64,000 nt of DNA from Anaeramoeba flamelloides (Eukaryota; Metamonada; Anaeramoebidae), in assembly GCA_027625915.1 (NCBI GenBank), contig JANTQA010000057.1, forward strand, positions 7,006,001 to 7,070,000, written 5' to 3'. A model generated the notes under the pieces. That model ran no database searches and was not told the origin of the DNA. It saw nothing but the letters and a program-made list of their open reading frames with translations. Position 1 is the stretch's first letter, and the number at the start of each line of letters is the position of its first letter. Positions 33,100-45,700 of the stretch are shown one piece after another. Both the position numbers and the translations under genes were made by a program.

Positions 33100-34705
33100 A
33101 TGTCTCAAACAAATACAAACAAAAAAGAAACAAAAACAAATAAAATAAAAAAAGAAGAAGAAACCATCCAAAAAGAATCAAAAAACAAAGAAAAAAATGT
33201 TCCAATTGGTTTACCAACCAAAAGAAGAATCAAATGTGAAGTTTGTTCAAAAGAAGATGCTGAATTTTATTGTTCTCAATGCCTTGTTCGTTATTGTCAA
33301 AAATGTGAAGCTCAAGTACATAGTACTTTTTTGAAAAAAAAACATGAAAAATTCATTTCTCAAAATATTTTTATTGAAAAACCAAGGTAAATTTCACGTT
33401 TCTTCTTTTTTTTTTTATTGCCTTTTGGGAGTTTTTACAATGGATAAATTAACTTTCTTTGGCTTTTATTTTTTTTGTTTTTATAAGTGTTCAATTGTGT
33501 TTATTTATTTTTTTTGATCTTTTTTTTTCTTTTTCTTTTTTTTTATATTCTTTAAAAAAAAAATAAAAAAAAAACCAAAACCAAAAAAGAATCCAAAGAA
33601 ACCAACTATAATAAATGCCCAAAACACAATCAAAAATTCAATTTTTATTGTGAAGAAGAAGATCAATTAATTTGTAGATCTTGTATTGAAAATTGTCTCG
33701 ATCAAAATCATTTAATTTTATCCTTGAATTCCAAATCCAATCAAATATTCCAAAAAATGAAAACCATCCTGAAAGAAATCCAAACCAAAGAAAAAGAAAA
33801 CCAAGAAACACTTCAAAAAAGCCAACGAAATAAAAATAAATTCAAAATAAAAATCCAACAAATTTCACAACAAATTGAAAGAGAATCAGATTTATTAAAA
33901 CAACAAATTGAAAAATCCAAAAACCAACATTTAAAATTATTAAAAACAATCCAAATCATAATTGAATATAAATTCAATAAAATAATCCAAAACAATGAAA
34001 AAACTATTCAAAAAATAACCAAAATAAAACCAAAATGCAAAAAATAAGCAAATTAAAAACAAAAAACATTGAATTAATCAATGAATCTAAAGAGATAATC
34101 AATAAATTTAAAAAAAGAAAAGAAAAAGAAAAAGAAAAAGAAAAGAAAAAGAAAAACTCAAATTATTCAAAGAAATTTTTGATCCAAAAATGAGTTATAA
34201 AAACGTAATAAAATTAAAAAACCAAAACCAAACAGCTTGGAATGCTTCTAAAACAATAGAGGTGATAATTTTGGGACAAACCAAATACTCGACTGGAAAA
34301 CATAAAATCAAAATCAAAATTGACCAATTTCCAATTAATCAATCTGAATTAAATATAATTAATTTCGGAATAATCAATGCTGAAAACCGAGAAAATTTCA
34401 TTAAGGATCGAAAATTTGAAGGATCCTATTTTTTTAGAACTTATTGGAACGGGAATTTACTTGAAAGTTCAAAACTAAAAAGAGAAAAAGGAAAATTGTA
34501 TTCAGAAAAATATCCAAAAAATATCAAATTAAAAGAAAATGATATTTTTGAGATTTTATTGGATATGGATCAAAAAACAATTGCATTCAAAATCAATGAA
34601 AATAATCTTGGAATTGCCTGGGAAAATTTACCCAAAATTGTTTATTTTTTTGCTGAATTAGAATTGATGAAGATAAATGAAAACAATCAAATTACTTTGA
34701 TTTAA
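33100..34705 (+). pseudogene. B-box/B-box/coiled-coil/SPRY gene, copy 5 (decayed)
   Basis: Exon 1 (33100-33386) keeps all first-B-box ligands. An extra A just before the donor shifts the phase, so it no longer joins the second exon (from about 33590) in frame. The second B-box is otherwise complete ('KCPKHNQKF', 'FYCEEEDQLICRSC'). The coil loses one base near 34015 and stops at 34047, and the basic linker near 34140 is frameshifted again. The SPRY part (34190-34705) is open and well conserved. This is a recent pseudogene, or a gene with homopolymer assembly errors; three separate shifts favour a pseudogene. Confidence 0.8.
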
Positions 34706-36457
34706 GAATTAACTATTCAACAGATATTTCGCATCCATAGATTATTAAAAAAAAAAAAAACTTGAATGGGAAATTACACTTTTTGAACAATTTCACCTTT
34801 GTAAATTATTATTTTAAACCCGAAAATAAAACTTTACTCAAACAAGATACTAAAAGAAATAATAAAACCCTTTACGTTTTTTTTTTTTGTTCAAATTGTT
34901 ATGTGTCTTAGTATACGGGTACAATGTTTTTTTTAAAGAATTTGCTTTAATGAATATAGACAGCTAAATTCGATTAGAATATTTTTAAAACTAACCCCCG
35001 ATTCACTATTTGAGTTCGACAAACCCCCATAATCTTTTACTTAAAATCGAAAAAAAATAAAAAAATTTTCAACGTTTTCTTATTTTGTAGTTACTAAAAT
35101 CAAAACCATTTCAAGACCTGTCAATAAGGGTTTGAGTTTGCTGGTTTTTCTTCCAAAATTCGAATAAATATTCAAAACCATTTTATTTCTTTTTAAAAAT
35201 TGAAATTTCATTTTAAAATTTTTTTCTTGAAAAAATACAACTTCTGTTTTTTTGTACCGAGTGGAAAACACTCCACCAAACCAAAACAATTTTTAAACCA
35301 AAATTGAAATTAAACTATTCTTTCCGTGTGTTGAGAAAATAAATTGCTCTTTTTTGTTCTTTTCTTCAACTAAAAAAAGATAAAATATAATTACTACCAA
35401 ACATTCAAGTTACAAAAAGTTTTATTCCTGATGTGTATTTGTAATTTTTGAAATCCATTTTATAATAAATAATCTCAAAAAGTAAATCTCATGAATGAAA
35501 ATGAGTACCAAATCCCCGATGTCTATTATGGATTTAATTTTTGAATAAAAAATTTCATTTCAAAAAAAGCAATTAAACACGACTTTCCAGTCTTACTCTT
35601 CCCTGAATTCCGTTTTATACTTTAGAATTCGAAATTGAAATGGTTGTTTTCCAAAAAAATTATTCCAAAAAATTAAATACCTTCTTATGTTTTGAAAAAT
35701 TGTAGTATTTCAAGGGTATTCCAGTTTTTTATTACAAATCTATTTTATATCAATCTCTTATGATCAAAAAAACCGATTATCTAAACTTTTTTAACCTTTT
35801 TAAATTCACAATTCAATAAGTAACTCTTCATTCAATTCCAAATTAATAGATTTTTAATTATGTTTCCACATTAAGTAAAAATCTTTCAGTTTATTATCTT
35901 TGAATTTTTTTTTATTAGTTTATTGATCAACAATTCCCATTCAATTTTTAATAATAACATACTAGCCAATATTATTTTTGGTGTCAATTACTCAAAATTA
36001 GAAAAAATAAAAAATACCGAAATTGTAGCGAAAGACATATGTCCCTACGACCCAAAAAACACTAAAAATGGAAAACTGATCAAATAATTTCCTTTAAAAC
36101 ACTGCAAAAACTAAATGATAAAATAAAAATAATAAAGTTTCAATTTAACTTTTTCTTGAAAACATTTTTTGCCAAAATCATTGAATTCACACTTGAAATT
36201 ATGTATATTTTTAGATACAATATCTTGTTCAAACTCATTTACAAAAACAAATTCTAAATTATTGGGAATTTTCTTTTCACAATAGGCACTAATTTGGTCT
36301 TCAAATGTTTTTTTTTAGTTTTAAATGGTAAAATTTTAAAAAAGTTAAACTTAAAAGATAAACTTTCTGGAAAACCATTCTAATTTAATATATTAACTTA
36401 TTCATTGATTTCAAGCTTTTATCAGCCCCAATTTTTCAAAAAAAAATAAAAAATTGC
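34706..36457. other. intergenic, no gene recognised
   Basis: The first 170 bp is the B-box 3' flank shared with copies 3 and 4. A short minus-strand frame at 35080-35289 ('NFGRKTSKLKPLLTGLE') has some non-AT character, but I recognise nothing in it. Confidence 0.35.
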
Positions 36458-36950
36458 ACAGTATAGTGATCAAAATAAAGCGTGCACAAAGACTATAATC
36501 CGTGTTTCAAAATATTATCTGTGCTTTTTTTTCTTCTTGTACCAAGGTAACATCCAATCTACCACCCAATAGTATACCTAAGTTCAAATCAATTTTGAAA
36601 ATAAATGTATGGTTATTTTCAGTAAAATTTATATTATTCATGCAAATTGTTGAAAATTTTCCATAATATTCTCAATTGTTTTGAATTTTTTTTATTTTTC
36701 GATGATAAAAATTTTCAGAAAAAATTTACTCAATTTTTTGAGATAAATTTTACATTTTGATCCTTCATTTTTAGAATTCCTTTAAAATAATAGAACTTTA
36801 ATAAACCAATACCATATTTATTTAGGGTTTATTATTGGTTTCTTTGATCGGTCAAAGTATAGGACTTCTATAACAAAAAAACACGCTTTTTATTTTGAAA
36901 CACTCATTAAATTTTTTAGAACACTTTATTTTAACTACAGTAATTTCAAA
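36458..36950. mobile_element. MITE with about 65-bp inverted ends
   Basis: The left end (CAGTATAGTGATCAAAATAA...) and right end (inverse of ACTGTAGTTAAAATAAAG...) are complementary over about 65 bp, including GTGTTTCAAAATA. The interior of about 350 bp is non-coding. Ends resemble Tc1/mariner-type termini. A terminus of the same family lies at 8.81 kb. Confidence 0.65.
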
Positions 36951-37683
36951 AAATATTTTCGATATTCAAAAGTTGAGAGTGTTTTTATTCTAAAAAAATT
37001 ATCACAGTGGTTAATTGAATTAAGTTATGAACTTAATTTCAAAAAATATTAACAAGAAAAAAATAGTTCTTAATTTTGTTAAGGACATATTTTTAAACCC
37101 AAAAAGTTTTGATTTTCTAATTTCAAGAAATTATCAAATCTTTTAGAAATCTTTGCCTTATAAAGATCAAAAAAAAAAATATTATATTTTCTTCTTTAAA
37201 TTCACTGGTTTATAAATATAGTTTTTAAATTATTTAGAAATTACAAATATGTTGAACCTAACTTGAATATTCAAATCAATTGTAAAATTAATTAAACTTT
37301 CTTGAACTCATTATCAACAGAGATATTTTTCATATATATTGAGATTGAATTTCGGTTTTAACTCTAAAAAAAAAAATTCCAATAGAATCAGGATAAATCA
37401 TCTTAAACGAATTTTTATCCTTTTTATTTTTTTATTTAAGTTTTTATCTTTGAAACATTTTTTTAATAAAAAATTTATTTTTTGAAAAGATCTGAAATAT
37501 GAAGTCCCAATTAAAAAGATTTGTGACCGAAATAAATATAGATCTTTTCAATTGAAATAAGAAAAAAGAATTTTTTATTAAAATTAAATTTTTTAATATT
37601 TAACTCATATATAAATAGTTTCGAATTATTGGAATTGGATTATTATTCCTTTTTTTAGGATTTATAGAACTAAAAAAGATATA
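36951..37683. other. no gene recognised
   Basis: AT-rich spacer. Nothing seen. Confidence 0.35.
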
Positions 37684-38975
37684 TTAAGGATCAAATCATT
37701 AAGATAAAAAATAATTTTCTGAAATCGAAAAAAAATATTTGTTATTTTGATGAGTACCTATTCCCAATAAAAAACTAACCAACATTTCAAGTAAGATTGA
37801 TCTAAACTAAAATTCAAAATAAATGGCCCACCTTATATTTCAATTTTGAATTGCTTTTGTATCGTTTTGAAGTTTTTCCTCTCACAATGAAAAGTTTACC
37901 AATAAATCATTTTTTCTCTTTTTTATTTTTTCAAAAGTGTTTTGTTAAAATGGAAAATGAAAATGAAAAATTTGAAAGAACAGATTAATTAATGGAAAAA
38001 TTGGTTTCAAATATGACAAAGAGATTAGATTTAGTTATTCAAAGGGAAGGAGAATCGATAAATGGGTTTTATTAATTTTTAAAAAAATTTTTTTCATGTA
38101 ATGCTTCATTCAAAATAAAATTCCCAATTTTTTTAAAAATTTTTTTTTAACTTTTTTTATTTTATTTTTTGAAGAAAAACAAATACCCCTGGAGTAGTGA
38201 ACCAAATACTAAAATAAAAATTTTGATATTATAATAGATAACTACAAGTATTAAAAATATTTTTCTTTAAATTTTGATTTTTGATGGGACAATGATTTTG
38301 AATGATAGTTTACAAAAATCAACAATCAAAAAACTTGACATTTTTTAAAAAAATACACCAAAGAGAGACACTAGATTTCGAATTTGAATGGCTTTGAATT
38401 ATAATTTTGAAAACATCTATGTTTGTTTTGAAGTGTAGCTCTTTGCTGCTTTTCCAGATCTCTAAGAATTTTTTTTATCATTTTTTTCATTGCTCAAACG
38501 AGTTATTTTTTTCTCAAGAATGATACAAAACCCTTACTTTGTCAAATATAGGAGGCCGTAAAATAACTTCAAATTAGATTAAATTGAATTAAATTGATTG
38601 TGTAATTTTAGAAAACAATTTGTTTTATATTTTCTAAAATTTATCCTTTGGAAATTTAAAATTAAGAAATGATTATTTTTTTATGAATTTCTAATTTTTT
38701 GCTAGTGATAATATTTAGAATTTTTTTTATAATGTGATTTTTTTGATATTAAGGAATTCTTTGAAACTTCTTTTTTTCAATTTGATTTTTTAAAATTGAG
38801 ATTACTTTTAAACTTTTTTTTTGTTCATTGAATTTTTTGCAAAATGGATTCCAATAAATTTTTTATTTATTATTTGATTTTATAAATCAAAAAAAGTGCA
38901 ATTTCACAATACCCTTTTACGTTTCAAGTCACTCCTTGGGTATAGAGGAAATAACGTAAATGACTCTAGTCTTAA
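37684..38975. mobile_element. TTAA-MITE, copy C, diverged, with an internal insertion
   Basis: It aligns to copy A at both ends (TTAAGGATCAAATCATTAAG...; ...GTAAATGACTCTAGTCTTAA) and through the hairpin (38.36-38.46 kb). Between about 37805 and 38318 it carries about 500 bp not present in the others. Part of that insertion also occurs at 45.69-45.88 kb in the USP48 intron. Confidence 0.7.
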
Positions 38976-39267
38976 AAAATGAATTTCATTTTTTTTTTTT
39001 TTTTTTTATTTTTTTTTAAATGATTTTGATTTTTATTTTTTTTCTTTCAGAAACATCCTTCAAAACAATATAGATAATATTTATATTCACAGAGATTTTT
39101 TGGTAAAAAGATGATAATTTTAAAAAATAAAAAAAAAACAAAACAAAAAAAGAAGAAGCAAGCCAAGAAGAAAAGTAACAAAGATACAAAGAAAAAACAT
39201 TAGAATAATAATGATTTTGAAATTTAATTATTAAAAGACAAAACGATCTATTACAATTACAATCAAT

Positions 39268-39754
39268 TTAAAAATTATTTTTCCTTTTTTTCTTATTATT
39301 CTTTCTTAAAGATCTTCTTTTTTTCTTTCTTTTCCGAACAGTCTTTTTAATTTTTTCTTTCTTTTTTTTCATTTTTTTTAAAGAGTGACTGCAAGATAAA
39401 CACTTTTCTTCTAAATTTAAATTTTTATAACCACAATGAGAGCAAATAACAAATTTAATTTTGGAATTTTCTTCTTCGTCATAGTTGGTTGAACTTTCGT
39501 ATTCATCATCTGATTCATGTGGTGGTTTAAAATCTGAAAATTCATCATCATCATCATCATCGTAATTATTAAAATCATCGTTTTTAAAATCTGAAACATT
39601 CTCATCATCATCTTTTTCTTCTTTATTGTCTTCTTCTATGTAGTCATTATTATCATTATCATCATCATCGCCATCATCATCGTTATTAAAATGATTATCA
39701 TTATCGTCATTATTATCTTCATCTTTTTCTTCTTTATTGTATTCTTCGATGTCG

Positions 39755-39789
<35 letters not shown>

Positions 39790-42723
39790 TTTATCGTTTT
39801 TAAAATCTGAAACATCCTCATCATCATCATTTACATCGTCTTTATTATTATTATCATCATAATTATTGTCATCAAAGTCATCATCATCGTTATTAAAATC
39901 TGAAACATCCTCATCATTATTATCTTCATCTTTTTCTTCTTTATTGTCTTCTTCTATGTAGTCATCATCATCATCATCATCTTCATCTTCATCGTTTTTA
40001 AAATCTGAAACATCCTCATCATCATCATTTACATCGTCTTTATTATTGTCTTCTTCTATGTAGTCATCGTCATCATCATCGTCGTCATCTTCATCGTTTT
40101 TAAAATCAGAAACATCATCTTCATCATGGTCTCCACCAGTGTTATTAAAATCGTCATATCTTAATAATTGTTGTCCATGAAATTTATTTTGGCCAAAATC
40201 TGTCAATTTGATATCCATTTCTCTTTTTGTTTGACAAGCCTCACAATAAACATTTTCAATTTTATTTTTTAAAGTACATAATTTGCAAATCCATGTTTCT
40301 GTATTTTCATTCTTATCAAGTTTCTTTTCTTGGACTAACTGATCTTGATTTTCAATTAAAAACCTACACTTTTCACATTTTACTCTTTGAACATTATGAG
40401 AAGTGCAATCGGGGCAGTTCCAATCATTCGCCGATTGCAATAAATCTGGAGTGGAATTTGTTTTAATCTTATGGCTGGTGTTGGATTTTAATAAAATCGA
40501 GTCTTTAAATGCGTTAAACCCCTTTTCAGAAACGTTTATCTTGCTATTTAACAAATTTTTTTTATAAATAAGAATCAATGTGCATTCGGGTGAAATCCAA
40601 TATTCTTTTAAAGTTTTTGAAATATCTGTTAATTGGATATTATTAAAGAATAAAGTAAACTCGTCATTTATAGTATCCCACAATTTGGTGATCATATTTT
40701 TCAAATCTTCGACTTTCATTGAAGAATTGACTAGTAATGAAAGTTGGTTTCTTGTGCTTTTCCGAAGTTCTCCCGATTGCCTTCTGCTGCTTCTTCGTTT
40801 ATTTTGTGTAATTATTTCTTTTTTGATATGAATGGTTTCATTTTCATAAGTCAAAGTTTTATTAATTCTATCGAGTTGCTCTTGAACACAAATTTCGCAA
40901 TAATTGGGTGAGATTTCTAAATTAAGAGATTGACGATTAAGATTTTTGGAATTGATATTCCGATCATTTCCATTCCCATTCCCATTATCATTCCCATTGG
41001 TAATTTCATCTTCTTTTCTGTTGTTTAAAGTTTTCATATAAATTTCTTGATGTAAGTCAAAGGTTTTTTTTAAAAATTTCCATTGTTCATTTGGGAAAAT
41101 TGAAATCAAATTATTAAAAAAATGAATATTAAAAGAATTCCATAATTTGTAATTAAACAAAAATTTGTTATGCTTGCAAAGCAATGAAGAAAAATCAATT
41201 TCAGCTGGCCTCTTGCCCTTTTCATTTAGATATTCTTTTAAATTCAATATCCAATAATTTGGGACTAAAAACCAAGTTTCCTTGGAGTTTTTCCATAAAT
41301 CAGATAATTGATTCTGATCAAGAATTGGCAGTATATTCTTGATATCGAGTTTTTTTTGTTTCTTAAAAAGTATTGCTTCTTTTTTTTTTTGTTTTTCTAG
41401 CGATAGACATTTTTTACAAATCTGTTGATCGCCTGTAAATCCAGTGCTTTTAGGAAATAAATCAAATAGTATTTCCCAAATGTTTGGTTTTATTAAAAAG
41501 TAATCTTTTGTATTTATTGATAAATTGTTGTGAGTGCATTTAATTCCTTTATTAATATCTTGTTTTCCCTCTTCTTGTTCGCTTGCTCCATCGATATCTT
41601 TTTCTTTCATTGGTTTATTTTCCTTTTTTTTTGGCGAAAATAAATTCTTATGGTGAACATTCTTAGATTTATTTTTGTTTACTTTTTTCCAATCTAAATA
41701 CCAATTCTTTGAAAGGTAATAATAATTTTTTGTTTTTTTTGTCTGTGATTTTTTCATTTGAGATATTAATTTTATTATTATTTTTTTTTTTGCATTTCTT
41801 TTCTTTTTTTCTTTTTCTTCATGAAATGTATTTGTTAAACATTGTAAGCATATTGTTTTATTAAATGCTAACTCATTTTCAATTAAACGGTTTTTTTTTA
41901 AGAGATCAAATGCCTTTTTTGGAATTAAATATGATTCCATTATTTTATTAAAATCCATTTTATTGTGAATGCACAATAATTCTTGATTTAAAATTTTTCC
42001 CATTTGTAAATTATCAATTTCATGAAAATAATTATCGATCCAATTTTTTTCAATCCAATAGTATGTTTTAAAATAATGATCATCGTTATCATCACTTTCC
42101 TTTTTTTTTTCATTATTATTGCTATTCATACCCCTATGAATTGAATCATTGAACTGTAATTTTAAATGCTCAAAAATTGTTAAATTATTGTTATTGGCAT
42201 TTTTTTTCTTTTGTGTTTGGGTTTGTTTTGATTTACAATTTCGCTTGCCAGCTGAGACTGGCATTTTTTGAAAGCATCCTAAAAAGGCTTCGATTTCTTT
42301 TTTTCTTTCCTCTATTTGGGTTTGTTCATTCTTTAAAAGTGTTTCATATTTTTCAATAATATCCTTTAATCTCTGATTTTCATTTTCAATCTCGTTTTCG
42401 ATATCTATTGGTGGTTTTGGTTTTAAAACATCAAGATCTCTTAATGTATATTGTAAAACATAAACTGTTTCATTATGAAAAACTTTTAATTTCTCTGATC
42501 TTCTTTTGTCATTTGTTTTTATATTGTTCTTGTTCTTAGTATCATTTTTCGTTTTCTTGTTCTTTTTCTTTTTATTTCCTTTTTCTTTTCTTTTTTGTAG
42601 TTTTGGATTTGAAATTTCTGATTTGTCTTCATTCCCTAATCTACCTTTTTCCATTTCAATTTCCATATTCGGATCAAAAATATCATTATCATTATCTTTT
42701 TCTTTTTTCATTGTTTTTGCTTC

Positions 42724-42754
<31 letters not shown>

Positions 42755-45700
42755 TTTCTTTTTCTTTTTCCTTTTCCTTTATCTTTCCCTTTTCCTTTTC
42801 CTTTTCCTTTTCCTTTTCCTTTTTTTTTTTGTTTTTCTTCCTTTTTTTCTTCCTTTATTTCTTCCTTTTTTTCTTCCTCTTTTTCTTCCACTATTTCATT
42901 TTCTATCCCCTTTTTTTCAATTTCATCTGTTTTTTCTTCGTTTCCGTCTGTGTTTTTATCTTGCTTTTCTTTTTTTTTGCTGTTCCTTTTTATAGGTGCT
43001 TTATGTCTCGTTATTACATCATCATTAAAATTCCACCATTTGCCAGTTTTTTCATCTGCTAAATTCACAACAAAATGCCCAGTAGTTGCGTTTTTCCCTT
43101 TATGATGTACAACCCCAGTTAAATCATATTTTACATCGATTGATGCTGATTCTTCATCTGAATTGCTCAGTAGTTCATAATAATGATGTTTGGTTTTCTT
43201 GCTTTTTGTTTTTTTTTTACTTCGTTTTGCTTTATTGGAATTATTTGCTTGAGATTCGTTTTTTGTGAAAAGTAAGGTATTGGGATATTGGATTTTTGAG
43301 TTGATTTTGATTCTTTGCTGAGTTCGTATATCATAAGAATACCTTAAAAAATGAATGTATATGACTTTGGGCAATTTTTCTAATTTTGTAAAGCGTATTG
43401 CGTCTGTTTTTTGGTTGCAATTTGAACAAAAATATTGATTTTCACCAAAAAATTCTTCATAAGAAAAATATCGTTTCCAACAATCTACCAAATTTTTATC
43501 AATGTTAATTGGAAATTGGAACTGTTTAAAATCAGAGAAATTTGTTGTGATGGTTTTGCATTTCATGCATTTGGTTTCATATAAAATCCTTCCTTGGAAA
43601 GTCGTTTCAATTAGTTCACTTGGCTTTTTACCGAAAATATTTTTTGGTAAATCTTTTATAGCTCCTAAAAATAATTCAAAAAATCTTTTTTTGGTTTGTT
43701 TAAATTTTTATTTATATTTAGATGAAAAAGGAGACAAAGAGTTTAATTATAAGAAGATAATTAGAAATAAAAAATTCCTGATAAATTCATATTAATTAAC
43801 AAAGGAAAATATTTTTTTTTTCTGGGTAATTTCTTTTATTTAAATATTTATTTCTTTCATCTATCTTTGATAGAGAAGGAATTTCCAAAAAAAGTGAGGT
43901 ATTTTTTTGTGTATGTGTGTTAGATTTCAAATTATATTCTCTTTGGAAATATTTCTATTAGTAACTTCCATAATATTAAAGGAAGAGGAATGTCGTCTAT
44001 GGTAGAATTAGGACCTATAATTGGTATTTCAGAATATGTTCATCAAAATTTTCCAAAAAATGAAAAAAAATTAAACACATTTTGTTGGGGAAAACAATGT
44101 ACCACTAAATTTCAATAAAAAGGGGGTAATATGATAATGGTACAAACGGTTTTTTTTCAATAATAAAATGTAGTTATAAGTTTTTCTCTTCAATTTGTAA
44201 TTTTTTTGAGATAAAAAATCTTCGTTAAACAGTTTTTCCAATGGAAAAGAAAAAAATAACACCAATTTTCACCCCTTAAAAAAATATCATATAAAATTGA
44301 GATCAGAAACTTTAATATCTTTTTTTAAGGTGATTTCCTACATATAAATAAATTGAATTAACAGAAAGAGTCTATTAATGATGAATAATGATTTTGGGAA
44401 TTTAAATGGTCATATTAAAATTAAGTGAAATAAAAATATTTTACAATATATTTTTATGAATTTTTTGGGAAATTGCTTAATTTGAATTTTTAAATCTTAA
44501 ATTTTTCAAAAATAAGAATTCCATTAATATTTTTTTTTTAATTATTATGTTATTTGTTCCAATACATTCAGTGTTTTAAAATATGTTTTTTAGGGTTTTT
44601 AAAAATTTACATTTCGGATTATCTATGAAAAAAAAAAAAATTCGATAAAAAAAGTATTCATCTATTGATTAAAAGACAGGAACAAATTAAGAAAGATTTT
44701 GCAAAGTATAATAAAAGGAATAAGTAAAGTTTCTTTTATTGTTTTATTCTTTACTCTTAAATTTTTGGGACTTTGAATTTAAAAAATGATGAATTAAAGA
44801 ATATTACAAATTAAATGGTGTATTATTTTGTTACTTTATCTTGATATAATAATACAAAAAGGATGATATATATATATGCACTATTACCAATTTTCTAAAT
44901 GTGGATCAAAACCATTAAAAATGTGATTATAATCAGAATCTTGATAAAAGTTTGATGCTAGAACTTGAATCTAATAATGTGTTTCTTGAGAGATAGTTGA
45001 TTTTTTTTTTTTGTTGAAACTGTTTTTTTCTTTTAGAATTTTTTTATAAATTTTTGTTATATGAGATGAGTACAGTATTTTCAAAACTGTTAGTTATTAT
45101 ATATCAAATTAAATATCCTCAAAGTTGAATCGAAATAAAATTTATTTATATATCAATTTAAAAATTTTTACCCCAATATAGTCCCTTTTTTTCTAGACTA
45201 AAAAGTTTTTAAAATCGTAGTAGTATTGCCAAAAAAAATATAATAGACTCGAAATTTTGAAGTTCTTGAAATGTTAATTATATTTTAAATAAGCTCTATT
45301 GGTAATTATGAAAGGTTAATTAAAGTAATAGTTTTATCTAACTTGGAATTTTCAATTTTATTTTTTCATACTAGTAACCAGTTTATAATAAAATAAAGTC
45401 GCAACTTTTTTTGGAAACGGTTCACAAGTGTTAGTCAAATTTTACTTAAATATAATATAGGAATTATATTATTTAAACGAAAGGGGGATTGGGTTGTTTT
45501 TAATAAATGTGGAAAATTAAACTGCTACCTTCAGTATTATCCAAATTTTATGCTTGAGGGTTGAAATGCAATGTTACAAGACAAAAAAAAAAAAAAATTT
45601 AATCAATTATATCAAGATTGAAAGTCAAAATATTGCAAACTTCGAATGTTTTTTGGATATTGATAAAAAATAATTATTGAAATAAAACTAAACTAAATTT

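Noticed and set aside
36400-36460. tRNA or small RNA gene near 'aaattgcacagtatagtg'
   Set aside because: No cloverleaf arms or TTCGA box; it is the end of a MITE.
42506-43105. Long Phe/Leu-rich plus-strand frames
   Set aside because: Complement of the Lys/Glu-rich coding tract of the USP48-like gene.
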